A stretch of 64,000 nt of DNA from Bog-473 sp963725895 (lineage in GTDB: Bacteria > Actinomycetota > Acidimicrobiia > Acidimicrobiales > RAAP-2): positions 248,001-312,000 of the forward strand of contig CAVSAJ010000002.1 of the NCBI GenBank assembly GCA_963725895.1, given 5' to 3'. The notes beneath the pieces were generated by a model, which was not told where the DNA came from, did no database searches, and was given only the letters and a program-made list of their open reading frames with translations. Shown in pieces: positions 16,851 to 26,044 of this stretch. A program made the position numbers and the translations under genes. How positions within the stretch are numbered: the stretch's first letter is position 1; each line of letters opens with the position of its first letter.

Positions 16851-19070
16851 GTCCCGCCAGTCCTCGCCACCGCTGGTGCGTTCGCCGCTGCGCTCGCTGC
16901 CGCATTCGCCGCGACCTTCGTACGCCGCCGGAGCGGCGCGGGGGTCGGGGCCGGCCCTTTGACTGCGGGCGTGTCCTCCGAGAGCGTCAGGGGGATGCCG
17001 ACCTGGACGAAGCGTCCGGCCGCCGGGTGCTGATAATGGCGCAACAGACCGCGCGCCATGACGTGGCGGTCGTCGGGCACGGCCGACGGATGCACGCTCG
17101 GCGCGGCCGGCACGCCCGCGTCACGCAGGCGCGCCAACGCCTCTGACGATGTCAACCCGCCGATGGCCCCGGCGACCGCCGACTCGCTCAACGGAACTCC
17201 GCCCGAGCCCGACACCCGCGCGAGGCCCGCCCTGTGCGCATCGGTCACACAGCAGACCGCCACCCATCCGTCGACGGCTCGATAGACATGGCGTTCCGCC
17301 GATGGACCGCGGCCGTCCCCGCCGACCAGGTTGGCCACCTCTCCCCGGAGGCCCAGCACCGCAACGTCCTCGGACTGGTACAGCGTTGCCGTCATGGCCA
17401 GCGAGGCGTCAACCGTCGTGACCTGAGTGCCACGGGCCCGGCCCAACAGCGCACACACGATGCCCGCCGCCAACAGCAGCCCCGTCCCGTAGTCGTTCAC
17501 GACGACGTTCCCCGGTGCGGGCCGTTCGCCGCCGCCCTGCGTCATCTCCATCCCGGTCGCCGCCTGCACGACATAGTCGAACGTCGGCCGTGTCGCCATG
17601 GGACCTGCCACGCCGAACCCCTTCGCTCGGGCGTACACCAGAGCCGGGTTGGCCTTCCGCAGCACCGCCTCGTCGAGCCCGAGCCGCTCCCATGCGCCTG
17701 CCATGGCGTTCTCCACGACGACGTCGGACGCGGCCACGAGGTCGAGCAACCGCGCCCGGTCCTCCGGCGTCTTGAGATCGAGGACGAGCCCCCGCTTCGA
17801 CCGGTTCCCGTCGACGTAGATGTTCGGCAACACCGGCATCATCTGGAACCCGCCCTCGCCGCCCGGTGGCTCCACCTTCACGACGTCGGCGCCGAGCTCG
17901 GCCAACAGGCGCGACGCCAGCGGACCGGCCCAGAAAGTCGAAAGGTCCACGATGCGGTGTCCACCGAGCGCGCCGTGCTCCCCGCCGTGCCGGCGGCCGG
18001 GCCTACGCGCGCCGGAATCCGCGTCGATGCCGATACGCACCGGCGGGCCCACCAGCGGGATCGCGCCCAGCGCCGGGTCGTCGGACGCGACGAAGAGCCC
18101 GTTCGCCCGCGACTGGTCGTGGCCGACCCACTCGGCCAGGGTGTTGCACTTGGCCACCGCGGCGGGCGTGTCGCGCAGCGCCTCCTCCCACTCGTCTGCT
18201 GTCTTGCTCGCGAAGCGCTCCGTGAACTCGGCCAGCTTGGCGCGGTTCCAGTCTCTGTCCGAAAGCCGTGACAGTCCCTCCGGAGTGGCGTAGTCGAGAC
18301 CCCCGTCGTCGACCCCCACCAGGCGGCAGAGCTCGCGCCAACGCTCGGTGCCGCTGAGGTTCACCATGACGCCGCGTCCGTCGGCGGTGTCGTAGATCCG
18401 CAGGATCACCGAGTTCCTCTGGCGCACGATCCGGGGCGGCCGACCCTCGCGGTGGAAGATGGGCGCGGCGTTGAGGAACAGCAGCCCGTCGAGCAGCGAG
18501 GTCTCCACGTGTTGTCCGTATCCTGTCGACTCGCGCTTGACGAGTGCCGCCGCGGTACCGAGGACCGCCAAGAGCGCCGCCGCGACACTTGCGGCGGGGA
18601 ACGGGAGCCAGATCGGTTCGTCCCCGGTGAAGAGTCCCTGCTGTGCGCCGCCGCGGGCGTGGACCAGCGGCTCCCATCCGGGTTCGTCGCTGGCGGGCCC
18701 GCCGCTGCCCCACGCGGAGATCGAGCACGTCACCAGGCGAGGCCGCGTTGCCCGCAGTCGCGCGTAGGCCGAGGTCCAGACCCTCGAGTGCGCCAGGTCG
18801 CAGGTTCTCCACCACGAGGTCGGCCCCGTCGATCAGCCGCAAGGCCTCGTCTCTTCCACCGCGACCTGAGAGGTCCAATTCGACGGACCGCTTGCCCCGG
18901 TTCCACGCTGCGAACCGCGCCGCGTCGGCACGCAGGGGATCGCCCCCGGGCCGCTCCACCTTCACCACCTCGGCGCCCAGGTCGGCGAAGATCGTGGCGG
19001 CCAGTGGCGCCGCGACGTACTGGCCGATCTCGACGACGCGCAGGCCTTGGAGGACCCGGTCAGCGCGCAT
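16847..19070 (-). CDS. Tandem (two-domain) CaiB/BaiF CoA-transferase, frameshifted
   Basis: Two complete CaiB/BaiF (class III CoA-transferase) domains in one predicted chain of 740 residues. The first begins at ATG 19070 (LRVVEIGQYVAAPLAATIFA), the second near mid-protein (HRIVDLSTFWAGPLASRLLA). Each has the GADVVKVE beta strand. The second keeps the active-site aspartate in RPTFDYVVQAATG. The first reads DEPGWEPLVHARGG at that position and may be catalytically inert. One extra base near 18768 breaks the frame; correcting it joins LDLG to YARLRATRPRLV and makes the length divisible by three. It overlaps the dehydrogenase end by 11 bp and the LLM start by 4 bp. It likely moves CoA between acids. 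Confidence 0.85.
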
Positions 19071-20322
19071 CGGGCCCACCCACCGAAGACCCCTCTCGGG
19101 CGTCGCCAAGATCGCCCGGCATGAGGTCTCCTTCCTGATCGCGGGGCAGTCCGAGGACGCGCTCGGCGATGACGTTGCGCACGATCTCGCTGGTGCCGCC
19201 GCCGATTGAGGCCGAAAGCGAGCTGAGCAGCTGGTTCGACCAGCGCCCGCCCCCCGGGTCGTCGGCGGTCCAGGCGGTGGCGTCCATCCCGACAACCTCC
19301 ACGGCGACCTGTGCCGACTCCTGCACGAGTTGGGCCATGGCGAGCTTCAGCACCGAGGCCGCGGCGGCGTCGCCCCCGCCTGACTTCACCTTGGCCTGCA
19401 GGTAGGACGTGAGGTGGCGCAACAGCATCTGGCGGATGCGCAGCTGGACCAGGCGGTCACGCAGAACGGGCCGGTCCGACAGGTTGCGGCGCTCGGCCTC
19501 GGCCGCGAGCGACGAAAAGCCCCCCTTGCCGCCGCCACCCGAGCCCATGCCGCTGAGCGCCTGCCGTTCGAAGGCGAGGGTGGTGCGCGCGACGCGCCAG
19601 CCTCCGTGGAGCTCGCCGAGGACGTTGGCCATGGGCACCCGCACTCCGTCGAGGAACACCTCGTTGAAGTGCGCTTCGCCGGTGAGCTGACGCAGCGGCC
19701 GCACCGTGATCCCGGGGGCGTGCATGTCGACGATGAGCATCGTGATGCCCTCGCGCTTGGGGCGCGCGGGATCGGTGCGGACGAGGCAGGCGGCGAAGTC
19801 GCTTTGTTGGGCGCCCGATGTCCACACCTTCTGCCCGTCGAGCACGAACTCGTCGCCGTCGGATCGTGCGCTGGTCTGCACACTGGACAGGTCGGAACCG
19901 GCCCCGGGCTCGCTGAACAGCTCGCACCAGACGTGTTCACCGCGCAGCAGGGGCGGGATGAGGGCGCGCTTCTGCTCTTCGCTGGCGTGCACGAGGAGCG
20001 TGGGGCCACACATGCCGAGGCCGATCTCGAGTGAACGCGGCGGGACCGCGAATGCCCTGGCCTCCTGGTCGTAGATTCGCTGGTAGCGCGCGGGGAGGCC
20101 TCGCCCGCCGTAGTCGACCGGCCAGGTGATCCCGGCCAGTCCCGCCTCGGCGAGGCTGCGCTGGTAGGCGACGGCGCGCTCGAGGCCCGAGCCGCCTGCG
20201 AACGGTCCCGCGCCGTCGGCACGCGCGCCGACGCCCTTGGGGGGCAGTGTGGCCTCCAAGAAGGCCACCACCTCTCGGCGGAAGGCCGCTTCGTCGGGGC
20301 GGGTGGCCTTCTGATCGCTCAC
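19060..20322 (-). CDS. Acyl-CoA dehydrogenase
   Basis: A 420-residue FAD-dependent acyl-CoA dehydrogenase. The FAD/substrate signature ELFSEPGAGSDLSSVQT, the following KVWTSGA strand and the C-terminal SIGGGTSEIVRNVIAERVLGL are all present. GTG 20322 overlaps the stop of the TetR gene by four bases, which defines the start. The middle contains a glycine-rich insert (GMGSGGGGKGGFS) as in actinobacterial FadE proteins associated with steroid or branched-chain acid degradation. It introduces the first double bond into the CoA ester made by the synthetase of this operon. Confidence 0.92.
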   Translation of the reverse strand: MSDQKATRPDEAAFRREVVAFLEATLPPKGVGARADGAGPFAGGSGLERAVAYQRSLAEAGLAGITWPVDYGGRGLPARYQRIYDQEARAFAVPPRSLEIGLGMCGPTLLVHASEEQKRALIPPLLRGEHVWCELFSEPGAGSDLSSVQTSARSDGDEFVLDGQKVWTSGAQQSDFAACLVRTDPARPKREGITMLIVDMHAPGITVRPLRQLTGEAHFNEVFLDGVRVPMANVLGELHGGWRVARTTLAFERQALSGMGSGGGGKGGFSSLAAEAERRNLSDRPVLRDRLVQLRIRQMLLRHLTSYLQAKVKSGGGDAAAASVLKLAMAQLVQESAQVAVEVVGMDATAWTADDPGGGRWSNQLLSSLSASIGGGTSEIVRNVIAERVLGLPRDQEGDLMPGDLGDAREGSSVGGPDAR

Positions 20323-20954
20323 GCCGGAACCACCGCCGGGCGTGGCACCCCGACCGAGAGCAAGCCACCGAGCACCATGTCCTTCATCACGCTCGCCAGT
20401 TGCTCTTGGTCCATGTCGGTCAAGGTGGTGATGGAGCGGAGCATGCCATCGACCATCGTCACCGCGGCCCGCGCCTCCTGGTCGCTGAGGTCCGGTCGGA
20501 CCTCGCTCAACAGGTGGACCCACTCCGCCATGCGCACCCGCTCAATACGGGCGACCCGCCGCCGGGCGTCGTCGTCGAGCGAGCGGTACTCCTTGGTGAA
20601 GACGTCGCGCAGGTTTCCGTTGCGAAGCTGCAGCGTCACTGCGGCGTCGATCAGGCCTTCGAGGGTGACCTGCGGCGGCGTGTCCTCGTTGAGGACGTGG
20701 TCCACCGTTCCCCTCCACAGAATGGCCGCCTCCTCAATGAGCACCGAGAGCAGCTCGCCCTTCGAGGTGAAGTAGCGGTAGATGGCCGGTCCGCTGACCC
20801 CGGCGGCGGCGCCGATGTCGCTGAGGCTGGTCTCGCGGAAGCCTCGCTCCCGGAACAACTCGGCGGCGGCCGTCATGATCGCCTCGCGGGTCCGCTCACC
20901 CTTGGTCTGCCGCGCCGAGCCGTCGGAGGTCATGCGGTCTCGGATGTTAGCCAC
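20319..20954 (-). CDS. TetR-family regulator of the acyl-CoA operon
   Basis: A 211-residue TetR protein, first gene of the eight-gene leftward operon. Its helix-turn-helix (TREAIMTAAAELFRERGF, then SGPAIYRYFTSKGELLSVL) resembles the KstR/FadR-like TetRs that sense acyl-CoA thioesters. ATG 20954 is used; ATG 20933 is possible. An 18-bp perfect palindrome 55 bp upstream, between this gene and the divergent LLM gene, is the probable operator, so the protein should repress both arms. Confidence 0.9.
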   Translation of the reverse strand: MANIRDRMTSDGSARQTKGERTREAIMTAAAELFRERGFRETSLSDIGAAAGVSGPAIYRYFTSKGELLSVLIEEAAILWRGTVDHVLNEDTPPQVTLEGLIDAAVTLQLRNGNLRDVFTKEYRSLDDDARRRVARIERVRMAEWVHLLSEVRPDLSDQEARAAVTMVDGMLRSITTLTDMDQEQLASVMKDMVLGGLLSVGVPRPAVVPA

Positions 20955-21008
20955 GCCTCACAAATCCGGCCTCGACCACGTTGACGAAGCCCGTCCACCA
21001 TGCTTGAA

Positions 21009-21026
21009 TGTTAATGAGTATTAACA
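21009..21026. promoter_or_regulatory. 18-bp perfect palindromic operator
   Basis: TGTTAATGAGTATTAACA is a perfect inverted repeat with 7-bp arms and a 4-bp centre. It is AT-rich in a GC-rich region and sits in the 112-bp gap between the divergent TetR operon and the LLM operon. Shape and place are those of a TetR operator controlling both directions. Confidence 0.75.
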
Positions 21027-21066
21027 AAGCTCGCAAGGGCACAGAGGGCGCAGAGAGAGGGAGGCC

Positions 21067-22197
21067 ATGGAGTTCGGCTTGTTCATGGAGCTGTCGGTGC
21101 CACGGCCGTGGACGCCCGACTCCGAGCGCCAGGTGTACGAGAACGCGCTCGAGCAGGTCCGCCTGGCCGACGAACTGGGCTTCGATTACGTCTGGGCCGT
21201 CGAGCACCACTTTTTGGAGGAGTACTCGCACTGTTCGGGCCCTGACATCTTTCTGTCCGCCGCGGCCACGATGACCAAGCGCATCCGGGTCGGACACGGC
21301 GTCGTGGCCTGTGTGCCCCAATACCAGAGCCCGATCAGGGTGGCCGAGCGCGCGGCGGTGCTCGACATCATCTCGGGTGGCCGCCTGGAGTTGGGGACCG
21401 GTCGGTCGGCGACGTGGCCCGAGCTCAGTGGCTTCGCGGCCAACCCCGACGAGACCAAGAAGACATGGGACGAGTTCGTCCGGGTCATTCCGAAGATGTG
21501 GACCCAGGAGCGCTTTGCTTGGAACGGTCGCATGTTCTCCATGCCCGAGCGCGCCGTGCTGCCCAAACCGATCCAGAAGCCGCACCCGCCGATGTGGGTG
21601 GCGGTGACCTCACCGGGCACCGAGATCGATGCGGCGGACCGGGGCCTCGGGTGTCTCGGGCTCTCCCCGGGCGGCTTCGAGGACTCGGAGAAGAAGGTCG
21701 CGAACTACCGCCGGCGCATCGCCTCGTGCGACCCCGTTGGCTCCTTCGTCAACGACAAGGTCCTGACCGTCAACTTCTTGTCGTGTTGCGAGGATGGTGA
21801 TCGGGGCAGGCGGAATGGACTGAAGATCGCCTCCATGTTCTCCTATATGGCGGCGCAACTTCTCTCGGCGAAAGAAGTCTTGCCGACGCACTCGTACCCC
21901 TCTGAGGGACTGCTGCCCGCGCTGCGGCGCGAGTCGGGCAGTCCAGGGGACGCGGCCAGGTCCTTCAAGGGCGTGACGATGGGGACACCCGACGACGTCG
22001 CGGACGCGATCACGGCGTGGGAGAACGTCGGGTTCGACGGGATCAACTTCATCCACCAGTTCATGGAGGTCGTGCCCCAGCAGTACGTGCTCGATTCCAT
22101 GCGCCTCTTCGCCGAGGAGGTCATGCCGCGGTTCAAGACGGGATCGCCGAAGGGGACGAGCTCGTCGCGACCGGTGGCAACGGCGGGGGTGGCCTGA
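21067..22197 (+). CDS. LLM-class flavin-dependent oxidoreductase (bacterial luciferase-like)
   Basis: A 376-residue TIM-barrel protein closer to alkanal monooxygenase-type luciferases than to F420 enzymes. It has GFDYVWAVEHHFLEEYS (flavin-side histidines), RIRVGHGVVACVPQYQSP and the GRLELGTGRSATWPE segment. A good purine-rich ribosome-binding site (GAGAGAGGGAGG) precedes ATG 21067. It is the first gene of the rightward arm of the divergon and likely a mono-oxygenase acting with FMNH2 supplied by another protein. Its stop overlaps the next start by one base (TGATG). Confidence 0.88.
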   Translation: MEFGLFMELSVPRPWTPDSERQVYENALEQVRLADELGFDYVWAVEHHFLEEYSHCSGPDIFLSAAATMTKRIRVGHGVVACVPQYQSPIRVAERAAVLDIISGGRLELGTGRSATWPELSGFAANPDETKKTWDEFVRVIPKMWTQERFAWNGRMFSMPERAVLPKPIQKPHPPMWVAVTSPGTEIDAADRGLGCLGLSPGGFEDSEKKVANYRRRIASCDPVGSFVNDKVLTVNFLSCCEDGDRGRRNGLKIASMFSYMAAQLLSAKEVLPTHSYPSEGLLPALRRESGSPGDAARSFKGVTMGTPDDVADAITAWENVGFDGINFIHQFMEVVPQQYVLDSMRLFAEEVMPRFKTGSPKGTSSSRPVATAGVA

Positions 22198-22985
22198 TGC
22201 CGCTGGCTGGGTCTCTCGACATCCGCCCCCTGGTGGAGGGTGCACCCGAGGTCGTGCTGGAGGACCGCGAATTGAAGGTCGACGACGTCGACATCCTCCA
22301 GGTCCTCTACGAGGTGCGGGTGGACGACCGCGAGTCGCTGGTTCCGCCGGCGCTCAACCCGACGATCCCACCCGTCATCAGCTTCCTCGTCTACCGGGCC
22401 AAGGAGAGCTCCTTCGGGCCCTTCGCGCTGGCGCAGCTTCGCCTGACCGCACGCTCGGGTGTGCGCCCGCGCGCCTATCTGATCTCGGCTCGCTGCGACA
22501 ATGTCGCCCTCTCGGAGGCCTTGGCCGGCTCGTGGGGGTTCCGCGTCTCCCCCGGCGTGATCAGCCTGCGCCGCTTCCACGACCGGGTGGACTGCAGCGT
22601 GCGCGACGCTCGAGGCGAGGGGGGCTCGTCCCGTCGCGGGCCCGGGCCCGAGATCCTCTCGGTGTCCTTGGTCGACCCGGTGCCGGTGACCGGACACGAC
22701 GTGCAGTACCCGCCGGGGATGCACCTGGCCCGGGTGCGCCGTGACGGTGTCCTGGTGCCCCGCATCGTGCAGGTCGACTCCGAGTACGAGTTCCGGCGGG
22801 CCGACCGCGGCCGGCCCGAGCTCGGCTCTTTCGATTCCGCCGCGTGGGGCGACGAGCGCCTCGTCCCGAACCTGGCCGTTTCCGCCAGCTTTGCCGCGTG
22901 CGACATGACCATCGCCAATGTGCGTTACATCTGCAATCCGGACATCCCTGCAGCCGAGGGGACGGAGAAGGTCTCGGCGAGGTGA
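22197..22985 (+). CDS. Acetoacetate decarboxylase-like fold protein
   Basis: A 262-residue protein resembling the acetoacetate decarboxylase superfamily: PALNPTIPPVISFLVYRAKE, then FGPFALAQLRL and the ARCDNVALSEALAGSWGF segment. The Schiff-base lysine found in true decarboxylases (in a GFPKK-type motif) appears absent; the corresponding stretch here is GFRVSPGVISL. It may therefore be a ligand-binding, cyclase or hydratase homologue instead. It is translationally coupled to the LLM gene by a one-base overlap. Assignment to the fold is fairly secure, to a function not. Confidence 0.65.
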   Translation: MPLAGSLDIRPLVEGAPEVVLEDRELKVDDVDILQVLYEVRVDDRESLVPPALNPTIPPVISFLVYRAKESSFGPFALAQLRLTARSGVRPRAYLISARCDNVALSEALAGSWGFRVSPGVISLRRFHDRVDCSVRDARGEGGSSRRGPGPEILSVSLVDPVPVTGHDVQYPPGMHLARVRRDGVLVPRIVQVDSEYEFRRADRGRPELGSFDSAAWGDERLVPNLAVSASFAACDMTIANVRYICNPDIPAAEGTEKVSAR

Positions 22986-23043
22986 GGCTGCGTCGGCCGG
23001 GCGCTCGGGCTCTGCCGCCGGTTGTTTCGTATCCTTCGCCCCG

Positions 23044-24030
23044 GTGACGATCGACCCCGACATCGCCGACGAGGGACTCCACCCGGCCGGTGACGACCCC
23101 GACTGGCAGGAGAGCGCGTATCTGGCCTGGCGCGACCCCGCGGCCGGATTGGGCGGCAACCACCGCATCGGCAACGAGTTGACCCGTGGCACGGCCAACC
23201 TGTGGTGCGGTGTGTACGCCGACGCGGGAACACGCTTCCGCTGCAACGGCGAGGGACTCGAGCTGGCCCGGCTGGCCGAGCTTGGACTGTGCGCCGGGCC
23301 CCAGCGCCTCTTCCACGACGGCGAGCGATTGCGCCTCGTGCTCGAGGGCGAGGGCTGTCGCGCCGATCTCGAGATCACCGACGTCGGTCCGCGCGCCTTC
23401 GCCAACGCGCAGACCTTCACGGGAACCTCAGGGAGTGCCGGGACCATCTTCTCCAGCAACTTCCATGTCTTCTGCCGGGTACGGGGGACTGTGGAGCTCG
23501 ACGGCGCGTCGGCGGCAGTCGACGCGCCTGGCTGGCGCGACCACTCCTGGGGTGCTCGCCGCTGGGACAGCTTCGTCTCGAGCCGGAGCTTCGGGGGCGA
23601 GCACGGCCATGGCGAGGATGCGCTGCAGTTCCGCTTCGCGTCCATGGTGGGAACCAACGGCAGCTTCTTCCGCATCGGCGCGCTCACCCGCGCTACCGAA
23701 CGCGTCCCGGTGGCGAGTGCCGAGATGCGGGTGCACGTCGACGATGATTCGGTGCGCTGCCCAGGCGCCGAGGTCCTCTACCGGCTCGAGGACGGCCGCA
23801 TCACGACGGTGCGCATCGAAACCATCGGCGGGATGATCGGTGCGACGGCGCAACGCTACGGCTGGGAGTCGGTCGGCGACGTCACCGTCGACGGGGTCCC
23901 CGGGGGCTGGGGGTTCCTGGAGACCAACCTCAACGCGCGCAACGGTCAAGATCCCCCGGCCTATGTCTTGTCCGACGCGTTGACCAACGGCGTCGTCCGG
24001 GGAAGCGGACACGCGACGTCGTCGTCGTGA
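23044..24030 (+). CDS. DUF7064/AttH-like beta-structural protein
   Basis: A 328-residue relative of the protein at 10.5-11.5 kb. It shares the Trp-rich core motif, here GWRDHSWGARRWDSF, and the paired strands before and after it (SSNFHVFCRVRGTVEL; ALQFRFASMVGTN). No signal peptide or membrane helix. GTG 23044 is the start that best matches family length; the preceding 58 bp carry no gene. It overlaps the kinase start by four bases. A role as a binding or isomerising protein for a hydrophobic intermediate is plausible but unproven. Confidence 0.7.
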   Translation: MTIDPDIADEGLHPAGDDPDWQESAYLAWRDPAAGLGGNHRIGNELTRGTANLWCGVYADAGTRFRCNGEGLELARLAELGLCAGPQRLFHDGERLRLVLEGEGCRADLEITDVGPRAFANAQTFTGTSGSAGTIFSSNFHVFCRVRGTVELDGASAAVDAPGWRDHSWGARRWDSFVSSRSFGGEHGHGEDALQFRFASMVGTNGSFFRIGALTRATERVPVASAEMRVHVDDDSVRCPGAEVLYRLEDGRITTVRIETIGGMIGATAQRYGWESVGDVTVDGVPGGWGFLETNLNARNGQDPPAYVLSDALTNGVVRGSGHATSSS

Positions 24031-25517
24031 GACAACCGGGCGAGGACCGCGCGGCCTACTACCGCCAGCTGCGGGCCACCGTCGCCAGGACGTTCCTCCC
24101 CGAGCTCACGAGCGCGACGGCCATCGATGCGGCCGCCCTGGTCGACCGGATCCTGGCCGAGTTCGTCGTCGAGGAAGAGTGGGGCGACGCCCTGAGTCAG
24201 GAGTTCGGTGTCGAGTTCGCCGCGCTGCTCGGCACCGCGTCGGCCGACGCAGCGCCGCTCACGGCTGCAGGCTTTCACGAACTGCGGAGACATGCCGCCG
24301 AGCTCGTGTCCGCCGAGGCGACGAACGACGGTGTCTCCGAGCAGGCGCGCTGCCGCCAACTCGTCGACGTCGAGCGCCGGTTCCTCGAGCGCGTCGAGGA
24401 GCTGCGGCGCGGCGTGCTCGCCGAACGCCTCGACACCGACGACGGATCGACGGCGGCGGACTGCTCCATGAGTCGGCGACAGCTGACCACGTATCTGCGG
24501 TCCCGGCTGCCGCAGTCGCCCCGGCTGACGGTGACCGCGATGGAGCTCGTCCCCGGTGGGCGCTCGAAGGAGACCATGCTGGTGACCGTGACTGGGACGG
24601 ACGAGCTCCCGCCAGACATCATCGTCCGGAAGGACCGCCCTGTCGGCGTCCTGGAGACGCGCGCGGCCGACGAATTCGCCGTCCTGCGGGCTGTGCATGT
24701 CCACGGCGGGCCGGTGCCCGAGCCGTTCTTTGCCGACGACGTTCCGAGCGGCGTCACGGAGGGACACCGCGCGACGGACAACGGCGCCGAGGATGGAACT
24801 GCCACGCTGCTCGTGATGGCCAGGGTGTCCGGGACGAAGGCCGGCGAGTACTTCCCCGATCTGGCCGCGCCGGCCGAGCACCAGAGCGAGATCGGCCGGC
24901 AATTGGCCGAAGCGCTGGCGCAAATTCATTCGGTCCCGCTCGAGGACCTGGCGACCACCGGTCTCGACCTCACGGCGACGGTCACCGAGGTCTCCCTCCG
25001 CGCTGCGGTCGAAGGAATGGCTGCCCGAATTGCGTCGCTGAGCGGTCCGCCGATCGTTGCCGTCCCGCTGGCGCGGCAGTGGTTGCTCGAACACGTGCGC
25101 GACGTCGTGCCGGCGGGGCGGCTCTGTCTTCTCCAAGGCGACGTCGGCTTGCACAACCTGCTCGTCGACGAAGGGCGCGTGACCGCGCTGGTCGACTGGG
25201 AGGCCGCGACGATCGGGCCGCCGGCGCGAGAACTCGCCGCGGCGTGGCCGGCCGCGACCGCACTGCTGCCGTGGAACGAGTTCGTCGATGGTTACCTCGC
25301 CGCCGGTGGGCCAGCGGAGGCGACGGAGCCGGACGCAGTCGCCTTCTACCGTGTCTTCTTCGCGCTCGGCGCGTGTATGTCGTCGCGCACGGGCGGCGAT
25401 CTGTTTCGCAGCGGTGCCAAGCGCGACCTGTTGACTGCGCACTCCGGACTCGACGCCCACTTCCGGGCCCAACGCAACCTGGCCCGTGCACTCGAGGAGG
25501 TGCTCGGCCGAGAGTGA
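24027..25517 (+). CDS. Phosphotransferase (APH-like) family protein
   Basis: A 496-residue protein whose C-terminal two-thirds is an APH-like kinase fold: TKAGEYFPDL region, catalytic loop LLQGDVGLHNLLVDEG and metal site ALVDWEAATIGPPARE. The N-terminal 150 residues form an extra helical region rich in Arg/Glu not seen in the shorter homologue at 11.5 kb. GTG 24027 overlaps the preceding stop (GTGA). It is the second kinase of the divergon and again sits next to a DUF7064-type gene. The substrate is unknown. Confidence 0.8.
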   Translation: MRQPGEDRAAYYRQLRATVARTFLPELTSATAIDAAALVDRILAEFVVEEEWGDALSQEFGVEFAALLGTASADAAPLTAAGFHELRRHAAELVSAEATNDGVSEQARCRQLVDVERRFLERVEELRRGVLAERLDTDDGSTAADCSMSRRQLTTYLRSRLPQSPRLTVTAMELVPGGRSKETMLVTVTGTDELPPDIIVRKDRPVGVLETRAADEFAVLRAVHVHGGPVPEPFFADDVPSGVTEGHRATDNGAEDGTATLLVMARVSGTKAGEYFPDLAAPAEHQSEIGRQLAEALAQIHSVPLEDLATTGLDLTATVTEVSLRAAVEGMAARIASLSGPPIVAVPLARQWLLEHVRDVVPAGRLCLLQGDVGLHNLLVDEGRVTALVDWEAATIGPPARELAAAWPAATALLPWNEFVDGYLAAGGPAEATEPDAVAFYRVFFALGACMSSRTGGDLFRSGAKRDLLTAHSGLDAHFRAQRNLARALEEVLGRE

Positions 25518-25675
25518 CCGCTGGAGGCCACGAAGGACCTCTTCGCCCGCGCCGATCGGCGCCCATCCGGCGAGCCGCTGCCCCTTCTCGGCCGCCGATT
25601 GGCCTGCCCCGGAGGGAAAATTCCCTGAAAGGCCGGGGTGACGTTTTATTGCGGAAATGTTGCGATACCTTGCCA

Positions 25676-25696
25676 GTGGGATGACGTCAATCCCAC
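25676..25696. promoter_or_regulatory. Nested inverted repeat
   Basis: GTGGGAT and ATCCCAC form a perfect 7-bp inverted repeat separated by seven bases. An 8-bp palindrome, TGACGTCA, lies at 25682-25689 and shares its first base with the left arm. It could be a regulator-binding site or a short hairpin. No regulator is assigned. Confidence 0.45.
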
Positions 25697-25934
25697 GCTC
25701 ACCCCGGGGCGTCATACGGGGTGGGCGACATCGGGGGGAGCTGAGTAGGGGACATTGTCGGCTCCCCCAGATCGGCGTACGGAGCGGCCACTCCTCGGGG
25801 GGAGAGCCGCTCCTGCGCCGCGTCCACGAACCGGTCGTTACGCAAAACAGGGACCTCTTTGCTGCGGCCACGCCGGCTGCGCGCAAGCGTCCACCGAGCA
25901 CCCTGCCAGCCATTTCGCGAAATGTTGCGGTATG

Positions 25935-25964
25935 TTGACGACGGGAATGGGCAAACGGTACACT
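25935..25964 (+). promoter_or_regulatory. Sigma70-type promoter of the solute-binding protein gene
   Basis: TTGACG at 25935-25940 and TACACT at 25959-25964, with an 18-bp spacer, fit a housekeeping promoter. Transcription would begin near 25971, leaving a leader of about 74 bases that ends in the strong AAGGAGGA ribosome-binding site. Confidence 0.55.
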
Positions 25965-26044
25965 CTTTTTGACCACGGAATCCGGGGGGCTTGTTGCGGT
26001 CGGATCGAGCACGTTTGCCACCCCTGATCCCCAAGGAGGAAACA

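Larger units (their letters stand above)
25518..26044. other. 527-bp intergenic region upstream of the solute-binding protein
   Basis: No convincing gene is seen here. The region holds a 14-base direct repeat GAAATGTTGCGRTA at 25654-25667 and 25919-25932, a nested inverted repeat at 25676-25696, and a promoter at 25935-25964. The end of the region is AT-richer than its surroundings. It probably combines the terminator area of the upstream operon with the control region of the binding-protein gene. Confidence 0.6.

Noticed and set aside
25657..25938. Possible 93-codon gene in the intergenic region
   Set aside because: No ribosome site, no family resemblance, Arg/Ser-rich composition, and it overlaps the promoter and repeats.
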